Part shown: positions 25,742 to 37,019 of the stretch, one piece after another
Position numbering within the stretch: position 1 is the stretch's first letter
Layout of the letters: each line of letters starts with the position of its first letter
Assembly: GCA_963971535.1 (NCBI GenBank)
Contig: OZ020592.1
Location: 123,494,063-123,558,062, forward strand
Length of the DNA: 64,000 nt
Direction: 5' to 3'
Origin: Notolepis coatsorum
Taxonomy: Eukaryota; Chordata; Actinopteri; Aulopiformes; Paralepididae
Translations under genes and position numbers: made by a program
Notes under the pieces: model-generated
Told to the model about the DNA's origin: nothing
The model's input: the letters and a program-made list of their open reading frames with translations, nothing else
Database searches by the model: none

Positions 25742-26421
25742 AATTAAGCCACAAATATGTTCATTCAGATCATAGTTCTTTTAACGAGTGTTTTAGTGCA
25801 CAGGCGCTTCCAGTGATTTCGAACCTCACTGTCGGAAAAGCAGAAAACATTTTATGATATTTTTTTCTAGTTATTCTTGAAAAGAGAATCACACTTTCCA
25901 TTATTCTATGGATAGTAAAAAAAACTCACTGCAGAAAGTACAGAAAACAATGAAAAACTAATTTAATATATAGTGCAACATTAACTGAGCTTTAAAGTGA
26001 AAAGAGCAGCTTTATTGGTCAAGATTGCAGAAATTATTACTAAGCACCCATAAAAAGCATGCTTAAATCAATATACAGTATATATACAGTATATATATAT
26101 AGATTAATATATTATTATTGTTATAGTAATTGGCTATCATACTGCAATATAAACTGAGCTTTATAGTGAAAAGTGCAGCTTTATTGGTCAATATTGAAGG
26201 CTCTATATTGCAGGAAATTGCACATACAGGTGTTCATTAAATTAAAAAAAATCTGCCCTCCAAACCACCTGTCACTTAATAATCTTGCACCCCCACTTTC
26301 AACTAGGCGGCCATGTACATATACACATAGACACACATACACGCACACACACACATACATATACATATACATATGCATATACACAGACACACATACACAT
26401 ACATATGCATATACACATAGA
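25742..26421. other. Intergenic sequence with a local duplication
   Basis: The block ACTGAGCTTTAAAGTGAAAA at about 25985-26030 recurs at 26153-26200, which is a tandem duplication about 168 bp apart. A CA/TA-rich tract fills 26320-26420. No gene is seen. Confidence 0.5.
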
Positions 26422-28730
26422 CAAGTCAAGTCAAGAGTTTTAATTGTCACGGCATACAAGTATACAATGAAATGCGGGTGGTCTTGCCCGCAACGATGTG
26501 CAATACAGTGGTACAACATATAATAGAATCCAATAAAAAACAACATTGTGCAATAAACAGGTAACAGGTAACATGGTGTGACATCTCGGTATCTGTACAT
26601 AGTTATTTACAGAGCATATAGGACATGCTAGGTAGCTTTGGTAGTGCAATACACTGTTCCTGTTATTCTAATTTAAAGTGGCCTTTCCTTTTGGCCATAA
26701 GTGTGCGTGTGTGCGTCATGAGTGTGTGCCCGCTCATGTTAAAGTGTTAAGTGGCTGCTAGTGTGTGAGCGTGCACAGCGTGCGTGTCGTGTGTGTGTTC
26801 ATGTGTGCTTGTGTGTGGATAGTTCAGTGTTCTGTGGCACTCAATGTTCATTGTTCAGGGCTCTGATGGCCTGGGGGAAGAAGCTGAGCCTAAGCCGCTC
26901 TGTCCTAGTAGCTGGGGTTCGCAGGCGTCTGCCTGACCTCAGCAGCTGGAACAGGCTGTTATTGGGGTGGTGAGGGTCTTTCATTATCCTGCAGGCTCTG
27001 GATTTGCACCTCTTGTTGTATAGAACCTGCAGGGGAGGTAGTGCAATACCCGTGGTACGCTCGGCTGAGCGCACCACTCTCTGTAGGGCCTTCTTGTCCT
27101 GTGCCGTGCTGTTTCCATACCAGGCAGTGATGTTTCCGGTCAAGATGCTCTCTACAGCTCCTGAGTAGAAGGACTGGAGTATCTTCCCCGATACTCTGAA
27201 TTTCCATAACTGTCTCAGGTGGTAGAGGCGCTGTTTCGCCTTCTTTACTACTGTGTCTATGTGTGTTGACCATGTCAGATCCTCTGAGATGTGGACCCCC
27301 AGGTACTTAAAGCTGCTCACCCTGTCCACGGTAGCCCCGTTAATCATCAGTGGTGTGTGTGTCTCCTGCTGTCCTCTCCTATAATCCACGATCAGCTCCT
27401 TGGTTTTACCAATGTTCAGGAGCAGGCTGTTATCCTGGCACCAGCGTTCCAGTACCTCAACTTCCTCCCGGTAGGCCTTCTCGTCGTTGTCCGAGATCAG
27501 CCCCACCACCACCGTGTCGTCTGCGAACTTCACTATGGAGTTGGAGCTGAACTTGGCCACACAATCGTGTGTGTAGAGTGAGTACAGCAGGGGGCTCAGA
27601 ACACAGCCCTGGGGGGACCCGATGCTCAGGGTGATGGTGTTGGAGGTCTGACCCCCCACCCTGACCGCCTGGGGTCTTTCACTCAGAAAGTCCAGTACCC
27701 AGGCGCTCAGGGCGGAGCTCAGACCCAGCTCGATCAGCTTGTCCACCAGTCTGGTGGGGACTATGGTGTTGAACGCTGAGCTGTAGTCAATGAACAACAG
27801 TCTCACATAGCCCCCCTTCTGACGGGAAAGGTGGGAGAGGGTGCTGTGCAGTACCTGGGAGACCGCGTCGTCAGTGGACCTGTTTGTCCTGTATGCAAAT
27901 TGCATAGGGTCCATATCACTGGGGAGGGAGGCACAAATGTGGTCCTTGACCAGCCTCTCAAAACATTTCATGACCACAGAGGTGAGTGCCACCGGTCTGT
28001 AGTCATTTGGACATGTTGGGGAGGGTTTCTTCGGTACAGGGATGATGGTAGACATCTTGAAGCAGGCAGGGACCACTGACTCCGCCAGGGATTGATTAAA
28101 TATGGCGGTGAACACCGGGGCAAGCTGGTTGGCACAGGACTTAAGTATGCGTCCTGTTATACCATCTGGGCCAGCAGCCTTCCTGGTGTTCACCTGCATA
28201 AATGCTCTTCTCACACTGTGTACCGTCAATGAGAGAGCGTCCCCGCCGCCCCGCGGATGCCCCCCCCCCCCTCCACAACAGCCGGCGCACCAGTGACGTC
28301 ACTAGCCATTGGGCTAGCAGTGCCACTGTTTGCACCAAACCGTGCGTAGAAGGTGTTGAGCTGGTCCGCAAGGGAGGCGTCGTCGCTCCCCATTGAGGGG
28401 GCGCTGACTTTGTAGTCAGTTATAGCCCTCAGTCCCTGCCATAAGCCTCTTGTGTCATTCTGTGCCATTTGTGCCTCCATCTTGTCGGCATACGTCCTCT
28501 TAGCAAGTTTGACAGCCTTGCGCAGAGTGTAGACTGTTGTCTTGTACTCTTCCATGTTTCCTGACTCTCTGCCCCGGTTATAAGCAGTGGTGCGAGAGTT
28601 CAGGGCTGCTCTGATGGTACTGTCCACCCATGGTTTCTGGTTTGGGAACACCCTCGCCTTCTTTGTGGGGACGATAGTATCAGCCAGTGTTGTTATGAAT
28701 GACACCACAGCGTCTGTGAAATCGCTGACA
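26422..28730 (-). mobile_element. Rex1/Babar-like LINE, 5' truncated
   Basis: It reads leftward. The 3' end is a short tandem tail (GACTTGACTTG in element sense) after GACAAATAAAACTC-type sequence, with a conserved 3' UTR that includes CCCGCATTTCATTGTATAC. The 5' end is cut at a CA microsatellite. The same subfamily recurs at 31676, 52250 and 56615. Confidence 0.85.
26841..28730 (-). pseudogene. LINE reverse transcriptase, frameshifted in a homopolymer
   Basis: The linker begins with [13 protein letters not shown] and reads to about 28260. A run of Cs (28260-28272 on the + strand) then shifts the frame. The next frame (28229 to 26841, 462 aa) carries [42 protein letters not shown] and the catalytic FADDTV, through to a normal C terminus. 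Without the homopolymer change the two halves would form one protein. An assembly or sequencing slip is possible. Confidence 0.85.
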
Positions 28731-28735
28731 TACAC

Positions 28736-29377
<642 letters not shown>

Positions 29378-29537
29378 TCAGGCCTCACAGGGCAGGATGC
29401 TGACGACAGACAGCGCCTCTCCGCTGCACCTCCTCCGCCCTGCTTCACACTCCGTCATGGTCTGGGCGTCTGCGGTCGTGTCCTCCCCGGGACCAGGCAC
29501 TCTGCTGGGGTCCTGCAGCGACATGCGCCGCTCCCAT
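29378..29537 (-). CDS. c7: Complement component C7-like, terminal exon, with apparent frameshift
   Basis: The acceptor CCCCCCCTCACAG precedes a 160-bp exon. In the phase set by the exon at 30692 it begins GSGACRCRTPAECLVPG, the start of the second factor-I-like module, but soon hits a stop. In another frame the same exon ends MTECEAGRRRCSGEALSVVS plus ILPCEA and a stop (29378-29380), clearly the C7 C terminus. A short deletion or indel around 29476-29492 is implied. C7 is a secreted plasma protein that joins C5b-6 and gives the membrane attack complex its first membrane grip. If the indel is real, the C-terminal FIM module is damaged. Confidence 0.78.
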
Positions 29538-30295
29538 CTGTGAGGGGGGGGGGACCAGGGGGAGAGGAGAGATCATGTAACCCGTGTAACCTGGGACCAT
29601 AGCATCCACAGGCGGCCGCACTAACCAGCCGAGCTACAGGGTCAGACCCTGCATGTTAGCAGGTGCCGGTTGACTGCGACCGACTCGTTAGTTGATTTGA
29701 TTTGATTTGATTGTTTTTTATCTTCGTGTCTTACATACAGGTGTATGCCCAGCCCATATGGGCTTACAAGACACATAAACAATAAGTATATAATAGTATA
29801 CTTGACAAATTACTTGACAAATTATGACATATAGACCAAGATGGCCAAAAAAAAAAATTTAAATACAATAAAACGTAATATAACACAAGCTGTAAGCAAT
29901 GTATGTAAACAAAGAAATTATATAGGATATAGTGTGTTTTGTCTCAAGTGCCATGCTTTCTCCAAAAATCCTGCAAACCTGAAGATGTCCTCCACAAAAA
30001 AAAAACTCAACATACAACTCTCAGACTGCCAAAACAAATCCGGATTTACAATTTGAATTTTCTCAAATAAAGCCCTCCTCAAATCGTTAGTAGTGCTAAT
30101 AGTTTACAATAATACTCCTACTATACTGTTTTTTTTGTTCTGCTCTGATCTCATCTGCTGTTCCCATTCTGCGTTATATCCTGCTGTGTGTCTATTCTAT
30201 TCCACTTTATTCTATTCTATTCACCTCTATTCTATTCAACAATATTATTGTACTACTCTGTTCTGTTCTACTCTATTGTATTCTACTCAAATCGG
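29538..30295 (-). other. C7 intron; tRNA-like relic
   Basis: Read on the minus strand near 29590-29660, TAGCTCGGCTGGTTAG is an A-box-like block, but no good B box follows, so it is a SINE or tRNA-derived relic at most. (TTTGA)n lies at 29694-29712. The rest is AT-rich without genes. Confidence 0.45.
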
Positions 30296-30690
30296 CCCTA
30301 TGCTCTCCTCTCTACACTCCTGTCTCCATGTCTGTTGGCCTTCACAGTAACAGCACGTCCCTATACACTCTCCTCTCTACACTCCTGTCTCCATGTCTGT
30401 TGGCCTTCACAGTAACAGCACGTCCCTATACACTCTCCTCTCTACACTCCTGTCTCCATGTCTGTTGGCCTTCACAGTAACAGCACGTCCCTATACACTC
30501 TCCTCTATACACTCCTGTCTCCATGTCTGTTGGCCTTCACAGTAACAGCACGTCCCTATACACTCTCCTCTATACACTCCTGTCTCCATGTCTGTTGGCC
30601 TTCACAGTAACAGCACGTCCCTATACACTCTCCTCTCTACACTCCTGTCTCCTCCATGTCTGTTGGAGTGCACAGTAATAACAGCATGTA
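30296..30690. repeat. 65-bp tandem repeat, six copies, abutting a C7 donor site
   Basis: The unit includes CACTCTCCTCTCTACACTCC, then TGTCTCCATGTCTGTTGGCC and CACAGTAACAGCACGTCCC. The copy nearest the exon is diverged (TTGGAGTGCACAGTAATAAC) and runs into the 5' splice site at 30690-30691, so the array seems to have grown from the first bases of the intron. There are no spacers, so it is not CRISPR-like. Confidence 0.9.
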
Positions 30691-30691
30691 C

Positions 30692-30837
30692 CGTCACACT
30701 GGGTGCAGGCTGCAGTAGCACGCTCCGGCCACCGGCAGGCGCTGTCCTCCGTCAGATTGTGGCCCTTGCCCAGACACTGCAGGGCGAGCAGACTGTTTCC
30801 TCTGCCGGGGTTGGTGGCGCAGACCTCCAAGGAGGAC
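30692..30837 (-). CDS. c7: Complement component C7-like, FIM-module exon
   Basis: A 146-bp exon lies between acceptor ATTTCTTTCTCAG and donor GTACAT. It completes the codon left by the exon at 31434 and encodes SSLEVCATNPGRGNSLLAL, then QCLGKGHNLTEDSACRWP and AACTQC. The cysteine spacing and wording parallel the first factor-I-like module of vertebrate C7 (SLDVCA and the LTGRDSC region of the human protein). It ends in phase 1. Confidence 0.8.
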
Positions 30838-30860
30838 CTGAGAAAGAAATCATCATCGTC

Positions 30861-30863
30861 GTC

Positions 30864-30910
<47 letters not shown>

Positions 30911-30912
30911 AA
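30861..30912 (+). repeat. (CAA)n microsatellite beside a C7 acceptor
   Basis: A CAA tract is preceded by CATCATCGTCGT. On the gene's strand it is a TTG tract ending about 24 bp upstream of the acceptor at 30838. Confidence 0.95.
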
Positions 30913-31433
30913 CAATGCTAATGTAGTGTATTTTTATATGAACCAAACTGCTTATTCGTATTCTGTGTGTTTTAAGGTATTTTAGTTTAAACATCTGGTG
31001 AGGAAGTGGTGACCTTAGATGTACTATTCTTTAACCTGTAGGTTCAACGTAAGGCCCGTTAAGTGCTGATTTGTTTGCACCATACAGTTATCCTCTTGGA
31101 GCCAGGAATTAGCCCAGGAAAAACCAAATACATATATACATATTCTGCAGAAATATGATAATTCACCTGTGAGGGAGGTATGTTTTATCTCTATATGTCT
31201 TTTCTTTCGTTAATTTATTATTATTTTATTTTGTATGTTGTCTTATATATAATATAATAAACTTTATTTGTATAGCACTTTTCATACAGAAGTTGCAGTT
31301 ATATAAGTAGAAGTTGTATATATATATATATATACTGTATATAAAATATTTGTTCCTATTTTCCACGGTCTGTAGCTAATTGAAAACCCAAATAAAAAGA
31401 GAATGAAGGAGAGTTTAGTGCAGGTGAACATAC
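30913..31433 (-). other. C7 intron, AT-rich
   Basis: Contains a short LINE/SINE-like piece (TTTATTTGTATAGCACTTTTC near 31263) and a (TA)n tract at 31315-31340. No gene is seen. Confidence 0.5.
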
Positions 31434-31542
31434 GAGCACTGAAAGGGCATTTTGCAAACACATCTGCCCTGGACAGCCCTCTCCCAGGATTTACACTGCA
31501 CTGCTGGGTGACTGGGTGGAGGTCCTTGTCGTTGTCGACTCA
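31434..31542 (-). CDS. c7: Complement component C7-like, FIM-start exon
   Basis: Acceptor TTTCTCTCTTTAG and donor GTATGT bound a 109-bp exon. After two bases completing a codon it encodes SRQRQGPPPSHPAVQC then KSWERAVQGRCVCKMPFQCS. The block C-x2-W-x6-G-x-C-x-C-K-M-P-(F/Y)-(Q/E)-C is the start of the factor-I-like module of C6 and C7. It splices in phase to 30837. The upstream exon should encode the second CCP module; none was found before the next mobile element at 31676. Confidence 0.8.
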
Positions 31543-31675
31543 CTAAAGAGAGAAACATAATACCGTCAGCCTCTGAAAGTAATGTCATTTTAATCCCTTA
31601 CCATCAGTTATATGCTTTCTTATAGTAAGCCCATATAGTAGTAATGCTATAGAAGAAGACATATCGATGTAGTCC

Positions 31676-32124
31676 CCCAGGCCATCAGAACACTCTGAAC
31701 ACTGAACTCTCCACACACAAGTACACAGCACACACATAAACACACAACACATTCACTCACACACAAACGGTCACTTTAAACAAAATGGAAAGGACACTTT
31801 AAAGGAACGAGGAAAATAAAGGTCACTTTAAGGAAAGAACTGTGGTTCTTGTATAGTATAGTTTAGAAATAGCAAGTACTGTATAGGATAAGGATATAGA
31901 GTAAAAACTGTATATTGTATAGTAGTGTACATAGGACCCAGTGCCTTAAATCTGTAGCTAACACTGTATTGCACTATCTCAGGACTTTAGCATGTCTATT
32001 TTATCATGCCTATTTTATGTCTATTTTATTACCTGTTTATTTTGTCTATTTTATTATTTAGTATTATTGCACAAGTAAAGCGGGCATGGCCACCCGCATT
32101 TCACTGTATGCCCTGGTATGTATG
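31676..32124 (+). mobile_element. Rex1-like LINE 3' fragment, split; rest at 41698-41725
   Basis: CCAGGCCATCAGAACACTCTG through CCCGCATTTCACTGTATGCC is the LINE C terminus and 3' UTR. The 3' tail (TGACAAATAAACCTCTTGAA and TCTTGAA) resumes at 41698 after a 9.6-kb insertion. The sequence GTAGTAATGCTATAGAAGAA ... ATCGATGTAGT occurs immediately before it (about 31639-31674) and shortly after its tail (about 41738-41773), a long duplication flanking the pair. Confidence 0.8.
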
Positions 32125-32172
32125 TGTAACCCAGGTTTCAGATTCATAACTATTTAGTTATAGGAACATAAA

Positions 32173-34497
32173 GTTTCAAGTTTCAAGTTTCTTTAATAGT
32201 TGTCATACAGAAGTACAGAATACTTTTGTACAAAATGCTTCTTACTGTTGCGCTCCAGAGACTGTGCAAGACAAGTATGAAATAAAAACATAGTAAAATT
32301 AGAAGTAAAAAAAGAGGTCACAGTGTTCAGTTTAGACATATGTACAATGTTCGATGCAGAATAGACGTAGTTACCATACAATATACAATACTGTGCAGTG
32401 TACTAATATACAATACTATATAGTGCAAGGCAGAAATGGAGAAATGGGACGAGGTGCAATTTAGGTACAATTCACAGTAGGTGTACGAGTTGTAGTGCAA
32501 ATCCTTTATCAATAAATATAAAGTGTAAGTGTGTTTGTGTGATCTAAAGTGTGGAGAGTGGGTGCTGCAGTGTGTTGTTTGTTTGAGTGAGTGTGTGCGT
32601 GTGGGTGTGTGTGCTGTGTGCATTTGATGGTTGTTGCGTAGTGATTATTGTTCGTTTAGCGATTATTGTTCGTTTAGCAGCCTGATGGCCTGGGGATAGA
32701 AGCTTCTTCTGAGTCTTTCTGTGCTCGCCTTAAGACTCCGGTATCGCTTGCCTGACCGCAGCAGTTCAAAGAGGCAGTTGTTCGGGTGGCTCGAGTCCTT
32801 AATAATTCTCTTAGCCTTCCCCTTGCACCGCTTGATGTAAATGTTCTGGAGGGTGGGAAGCCCCCCTCCAATTGAAGCCCCCCCTCGGATATGTGGGCTC
32901 CGAGGTACTTGAAACTGTTCACTCTCTCAACCGGTGCCCCGTCGATGCTGAGGGGGCTGTAGTCCTTGACCCCCGACCTCCTGAAGTCCACAATCATCTC
33001 TTTTGTTTTGCTGACGTTCAGGGAGAGGCAGTTCTCCTGACACCACTGTGACAGGTTCTCTACCTCTTCCAGGTAGGCCCTTTCGTCGTTGGCAGAGATC
33101 AGGCCCACCACTACTGTGTCATCAGCAAATTTGATGATGGTGTTGTTGTTCCGCTGTGCTACGCAGTCATGTGTGTACAGGGAGTAGAGGAGGGGGCTCA
33201 GAACACAGCCCTGGGGGGCCCCTATGTTGAGCGTGATGGATGAGGAGGTGCAGTTGCCGGCTCTTACCACCTGGGGTCTGCCCGTCAGGAAGTCCAAGAC
33301 CCACTGGCACAGGTCATAGTTCAAGCCCAGGTCCCTGAGCTTGGCTATGAGTTTGGAGGGGACTATGGTATTGAATGCTGAGCTGTAGTCGATGAACAGC
33401 ATTCTCACATAGTTCCCCTGCCTCTTGTCCAGATGTGATGCTGCTGTGTGCAGCACATGGGCTATGGCGTCCTCCGTGGACCTGTTGGGGCGATATGCAA
33501 ATTGCAGAGGGTCCAGGTTGATGGGGAGGGAGGAACAGATGTAGCCCTTCACTAGCTTCTCAAAGCACTTCATGGCTATGGAGGTGAGGGCTACAGGGCG
33601 GTAGTCGTTGAGGCAAGCGGGCGTAGATTTTTTGGGTACAGGGATGATGGTGGACTTCTTCAGACAGGTGGGGATGACAGCCTGTTCCAAGGACAGGTTG
33701 AAGATGTCAGTGAATACCGGGGCCAGTTGGTCGGCACAGACTTTTAGGACGCGGCCGGGGATGCCGTCCGGTCCTGCTGCCTTCCTGATATTCACTTTTT
33801 TAAAGATCCGTCTCACCTCATGCTCTGTTACCCTGAACACTGAGTCTCCATCAGCAGACCCCCCCCCCCCCATTGCCGTGGTTTGTAGGCTGGTGTTGTT
33901 ATTCACAGCCTCAAACCTCGCATAGAAGGAATTGAGATCATTTGCTAAGGAGATGTCACTGTTCAGTTTGAGGGGGGTTCCTTTGTAGTCTGTCATTGTT
34001 CTGAGGCCCTGCCACATGCCTCTAGAGTCAGCCTGTTCAAACTGGAGTTCAACTTTATCCCTGTAACGCCGTTTTGCCTCTATTACTGCTCTCCTGACGT
34101 TGTATCTTGCCATCTTGTGTTCTTCCATGTTGCCTGTCACCAGCCCGGTGTTGTATGCTGATGTGCGCACTTTCAGAGCCTCACGGACGGATTTGTCTAC
34201 CCAGGGCTTTTGATTTGGGTAGATTTTAATTTTGGTGGAGGGGATTGTTTCTTCTACCTGAGTACAGACATAGTCAATCACCGTTTCGGTGTATTCGTTA
34301 ATATTGGCTGTGTTATCACGGAATACACTCCAGTCTGTACTTCCCAGTACAGCTTGGAGTGACTCCTCTGACGTCACGGCCCAACGCTTAACCTCTCGCG
34401 AGACCACCGGCGTTCGCTTGAGACTTTGTTTGTACTTTGGCAAAAGAAATATTGCAGCGTGATCGCTTTTACCGAAATAGTTAATGCCATTGAATAA
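32173..34497 (-). mobile_element. Rex1/Babar-like LINE, second subfamily, 5' truncated
   Basis: The 3' end is at 32173 (tail of TTTCAAG units on the + strand) and the 5' cut lies in the endonuclease. The 9-bp duplication GAACATAAA flanks it (32164-32172 and 34498-34506). It is closely related to the LINE at 53690. Confidence 0.85.
32674..34497 (-). pseudogene. LINE endonuclease end plus reverse transcriptase, internal deletion
   Basis: The frame starts at the end of the endonuclease (GKSDHAAIF) and has the linker [18 protein letters not shown]. The RT follows with [34 protein letters not shown] and FADDTVVVG. After FKYLGAHISE about 240 bp (thumb region, present in the 54188-56470 copy) are missing around 32880. 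The remainder is then read in a shifted frame, so the annotated tail (to 32674) is not the natural C terminus. The copy is not functional. Confidence 0.85.
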
Positions 34498-34874
34498 GAA
34501 CATAAATAGTTAATGCTATTGTGTAAGAACATAAATAGTTAATGTTATTGGGTCATATGTATATTCATATGAGATTACCAACGTTTTGACCAAATCCTTT
34601 GAATTGCCTCACTGCCCTTTAAATTACCTCATGACGCGAGATAGGTGTCACGACAGCCACGCCTTGCCTTACGGCAGGTGAGATTACAGATTGGCGGAGA
34701 CTGACGCAGCTGAATGCTGCTGGATACTGAAATTAACTAGCACTACGAAATAGTTATCAAACAGTCATAAAAGATTCCCCCAGTTACAAAACCGAAGAAG
34801 TTGTTGCAGTTAAAGAGCATACCATTTCCGGAAGCGGTTTTGGTGAGTTTCATCAATATTGTGCTGTCCATTTA

Positions 34875-35180
34875 GTTAGGGAATTTTAGCAAGATGTTCG
34901 GACCATCTGTGAAATTTTTTATTACCAATAGCTTTCTTCACCAAAGTGTTCCTATAGGTGTCTACTAACACCACTCAATTTATTCAAACCCAAATCCTCT
35001 GGGAAAATTCTGGAGAGCCAATCAAAGTTAAGGAGCCCAGGGGGCTTGGGCGAAAAATATGAAAAAAATGTAAATCAAATATTAACGTGTGGGGTGACTA
35101 ACTAGGGGTTTTCAGGGGTGCTGAATCTATTCCAACCATTAGTTTTGAGTAAAATTGGCTCCCTGGCCATAAAATATTGG
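34875..35180. repeat. Left TIR of the PIN-carrying element
   Basis: It matches 39560-39865 in reverse with few differences. The inner third (35037-35141) is duplicated in tandem at about 35187-35283 (GGGCTTGGGTGAAAAATATG ... TCTATTCCAACCATT). Confidence 0.9.
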
Positions 35181-35415
35181 TATACCCAGAGGGCTTGGGT
35201 GAAAAATATGAAAAATCAAATATTAACTTGTGGGGTGTCTAACTAGTGTTTTTCAGGGCGCTGAATCTATTCCAACCATTTGTTTTTTTAGTAAAAAACT
35301 ATTTTTTTCCATAAGAACATATATTTTTACTTTATTCCAAGAAAAATGTAACGTTACATAGAATGGAATGGTATAGAAATGTGCATTATTGATACATGGT
35401 TTCAGTTTTTTTTTA

Positions 35416-37019
35416 CTAAGCCAACTCCCCATCTTCCTCACTCCTTTTCTCATCTGTCTGGTTGTTATGGCACTCTCCTTTACACTTGCCACAAGCAGAT
35501 ATGCACTTGACCCCCTGTTTTTTACAGCAGCACCTGCATGTACTGCAGTCTCCCTCACAGTTGCAGCTGATGAATTTCAGGAGATAGTCTGGGGCAATGG
35601 GGTCTCTGGTAGGGACTGGTGCATAGCCTTCTTCTCCCAGTTTCCAGCCATAGTCCAGAACATCCAGTGATGGACTTTGTAGTAGAAGCCAGTCTCTGGT
35701 TTGGAGATATGCCCGGAGAGAATGTTGTGCTGCTGCTGCTGTAGTCGGGGGCAGTTTCTCAGGGCTGATCTTCCCTGCTGCAGCCCGCTTGCTGAACATT
35801 TCAAATCTCAAGTCCCCCAAGCCTTTGGGTGGTTTCCCATGGAACATGAGTTTGAATATTTCACAGCCGGCTGTGATGATGGTATCTTTCTGGGCTTGGA
35901 TGTCAAGAAAAACTGCCATGGCCTTCTCAGCTTGGTCTGTCTTGCAGAGTGTGCGTAGCAAAGTTGGTTTGCTAAAGCCAGAAATTGCAGACACGGTATC
36001 GCAGCCTGAGAAGCTGTGTAGAAAGAGCAGATATTTCCTGTATTTCTCTGGGAGGGCCTCTTGTATATTTCCAACATCGTAAGACACATTGTTTGCTGCT
36101 GTGAAGAAGACTGAGTGGTCTGCATCATGATGAATGAGCATAACCAGGATGTCCGTATCCTCAGCTCTCACCTCAACAGCGGACTCTCTTGCCTCATCTA
36201 GAGCTGCCTGGACGATAGAAGTGTCTGCATCATCAAAGCATTGATGTACATGGATTCCATTACTACTGAATGTCTCAGCTAGAAGCAGGATAAGCTGGGC
36301 CTTGTTGTTCTTGTTGTCTAGGAACTTTTCTATAGGAATAATGGTTTGGATGTCTGGGCGAATCTGGATGTCACAGCATGCATGCTTTGTATGTCTGAGA
36401 TGATCATGGTCCTTGGTCGGGTTGTCATATCCGTCAAAAACCACAGTGATCCGGAGGTGCTGGCTTCCCATGGCCTTCACAAACCGGAGGTAGCTCTCAG
36501 CGATGTCCTTCCAGGTGAGGTTAACCTCCCACTTGACATTGTGCAGGAGCCACCCACCATCAATCACAAGGCTTGTGCATGGGGTTTGCCCAATGGGTTC
36601 CACAAATGTCTTTAGGAACTTTGCTAGGGCAGCCTTATCTGGCTTTCGCATCTTCTGGTTTTTGTCAAAAAGAGACATCAGTGTTGGCGTCAACTCAGAG
36701 CTTCTTTGGTCTTGACTTCATGCTCACTGATGATGATGAGGCGGTTGAAGAGTCTGAGTGAGTCAATAACCAGCTTCTCCCCACTGACTTTGGGTCCAGA
36801 TCTGAGGGTTGCTAATGATTTGACTTTGTACTTTGTTTGCATTGTATCATTAACAGTTTTCCCATCCATCTTGGCCTGTATGGCAGAACCAATCTCCTCT
36901 GCCTGATCCGCATTTACTGGGTCTCTGGGAGAGCCAGGGAACAAAATGAGTACCCGCCAACCGCCAATGGCGGGCAGATTTAAGGTTTGGCGACTAACAA
37001 TGAGAGGTCTGCCCGCCAC
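35416..37019 (-). pseudogene. PIN/XPG-like nuclease domain with CXC tail, one frameshift
   Basis: The 425-codon frame (36693-35416) shows the acid residues of the PIN/XPG fold in order: VIDGG (D45), VVFDGYD (D87), FDDADT (154-159), EDTDILVM (179-186) and SGCDTVSA (230-237). A conserved LPPTTAAAAQHSLRAYLQ follows at 315-332. Then comes a Cys-rich tail, ISCNCEGDCSTCRCCCKKQG plus VKCISACGKCKGEC (375-408), like a tesmin/TSO1 CXC domain. Upstream, 37019-36690 continues the protein (DPVNADQAEEIG ... LRLFNRLIII) and meets the main frame by a one-base shift near 36710. A splice acceptor (CTGGCTCTCCCAG) lies near 36930. I recognise the family as widely copied in cnidarians, arthropods and fish; its biochemical role is not known to me. 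Confidence 0.7.

Noticed and set aside
29590..29660. tRNA gene on the minus strand
   Set aside because: An A-box-like block is present but the B box and a cloverleaf are not convincing; at best a SINE relic.
30296..30690. CRISPR-like array
   Set aside because: Units are contiguous 65-bp tandem copies without unique spacers, in a vertebrate intron.
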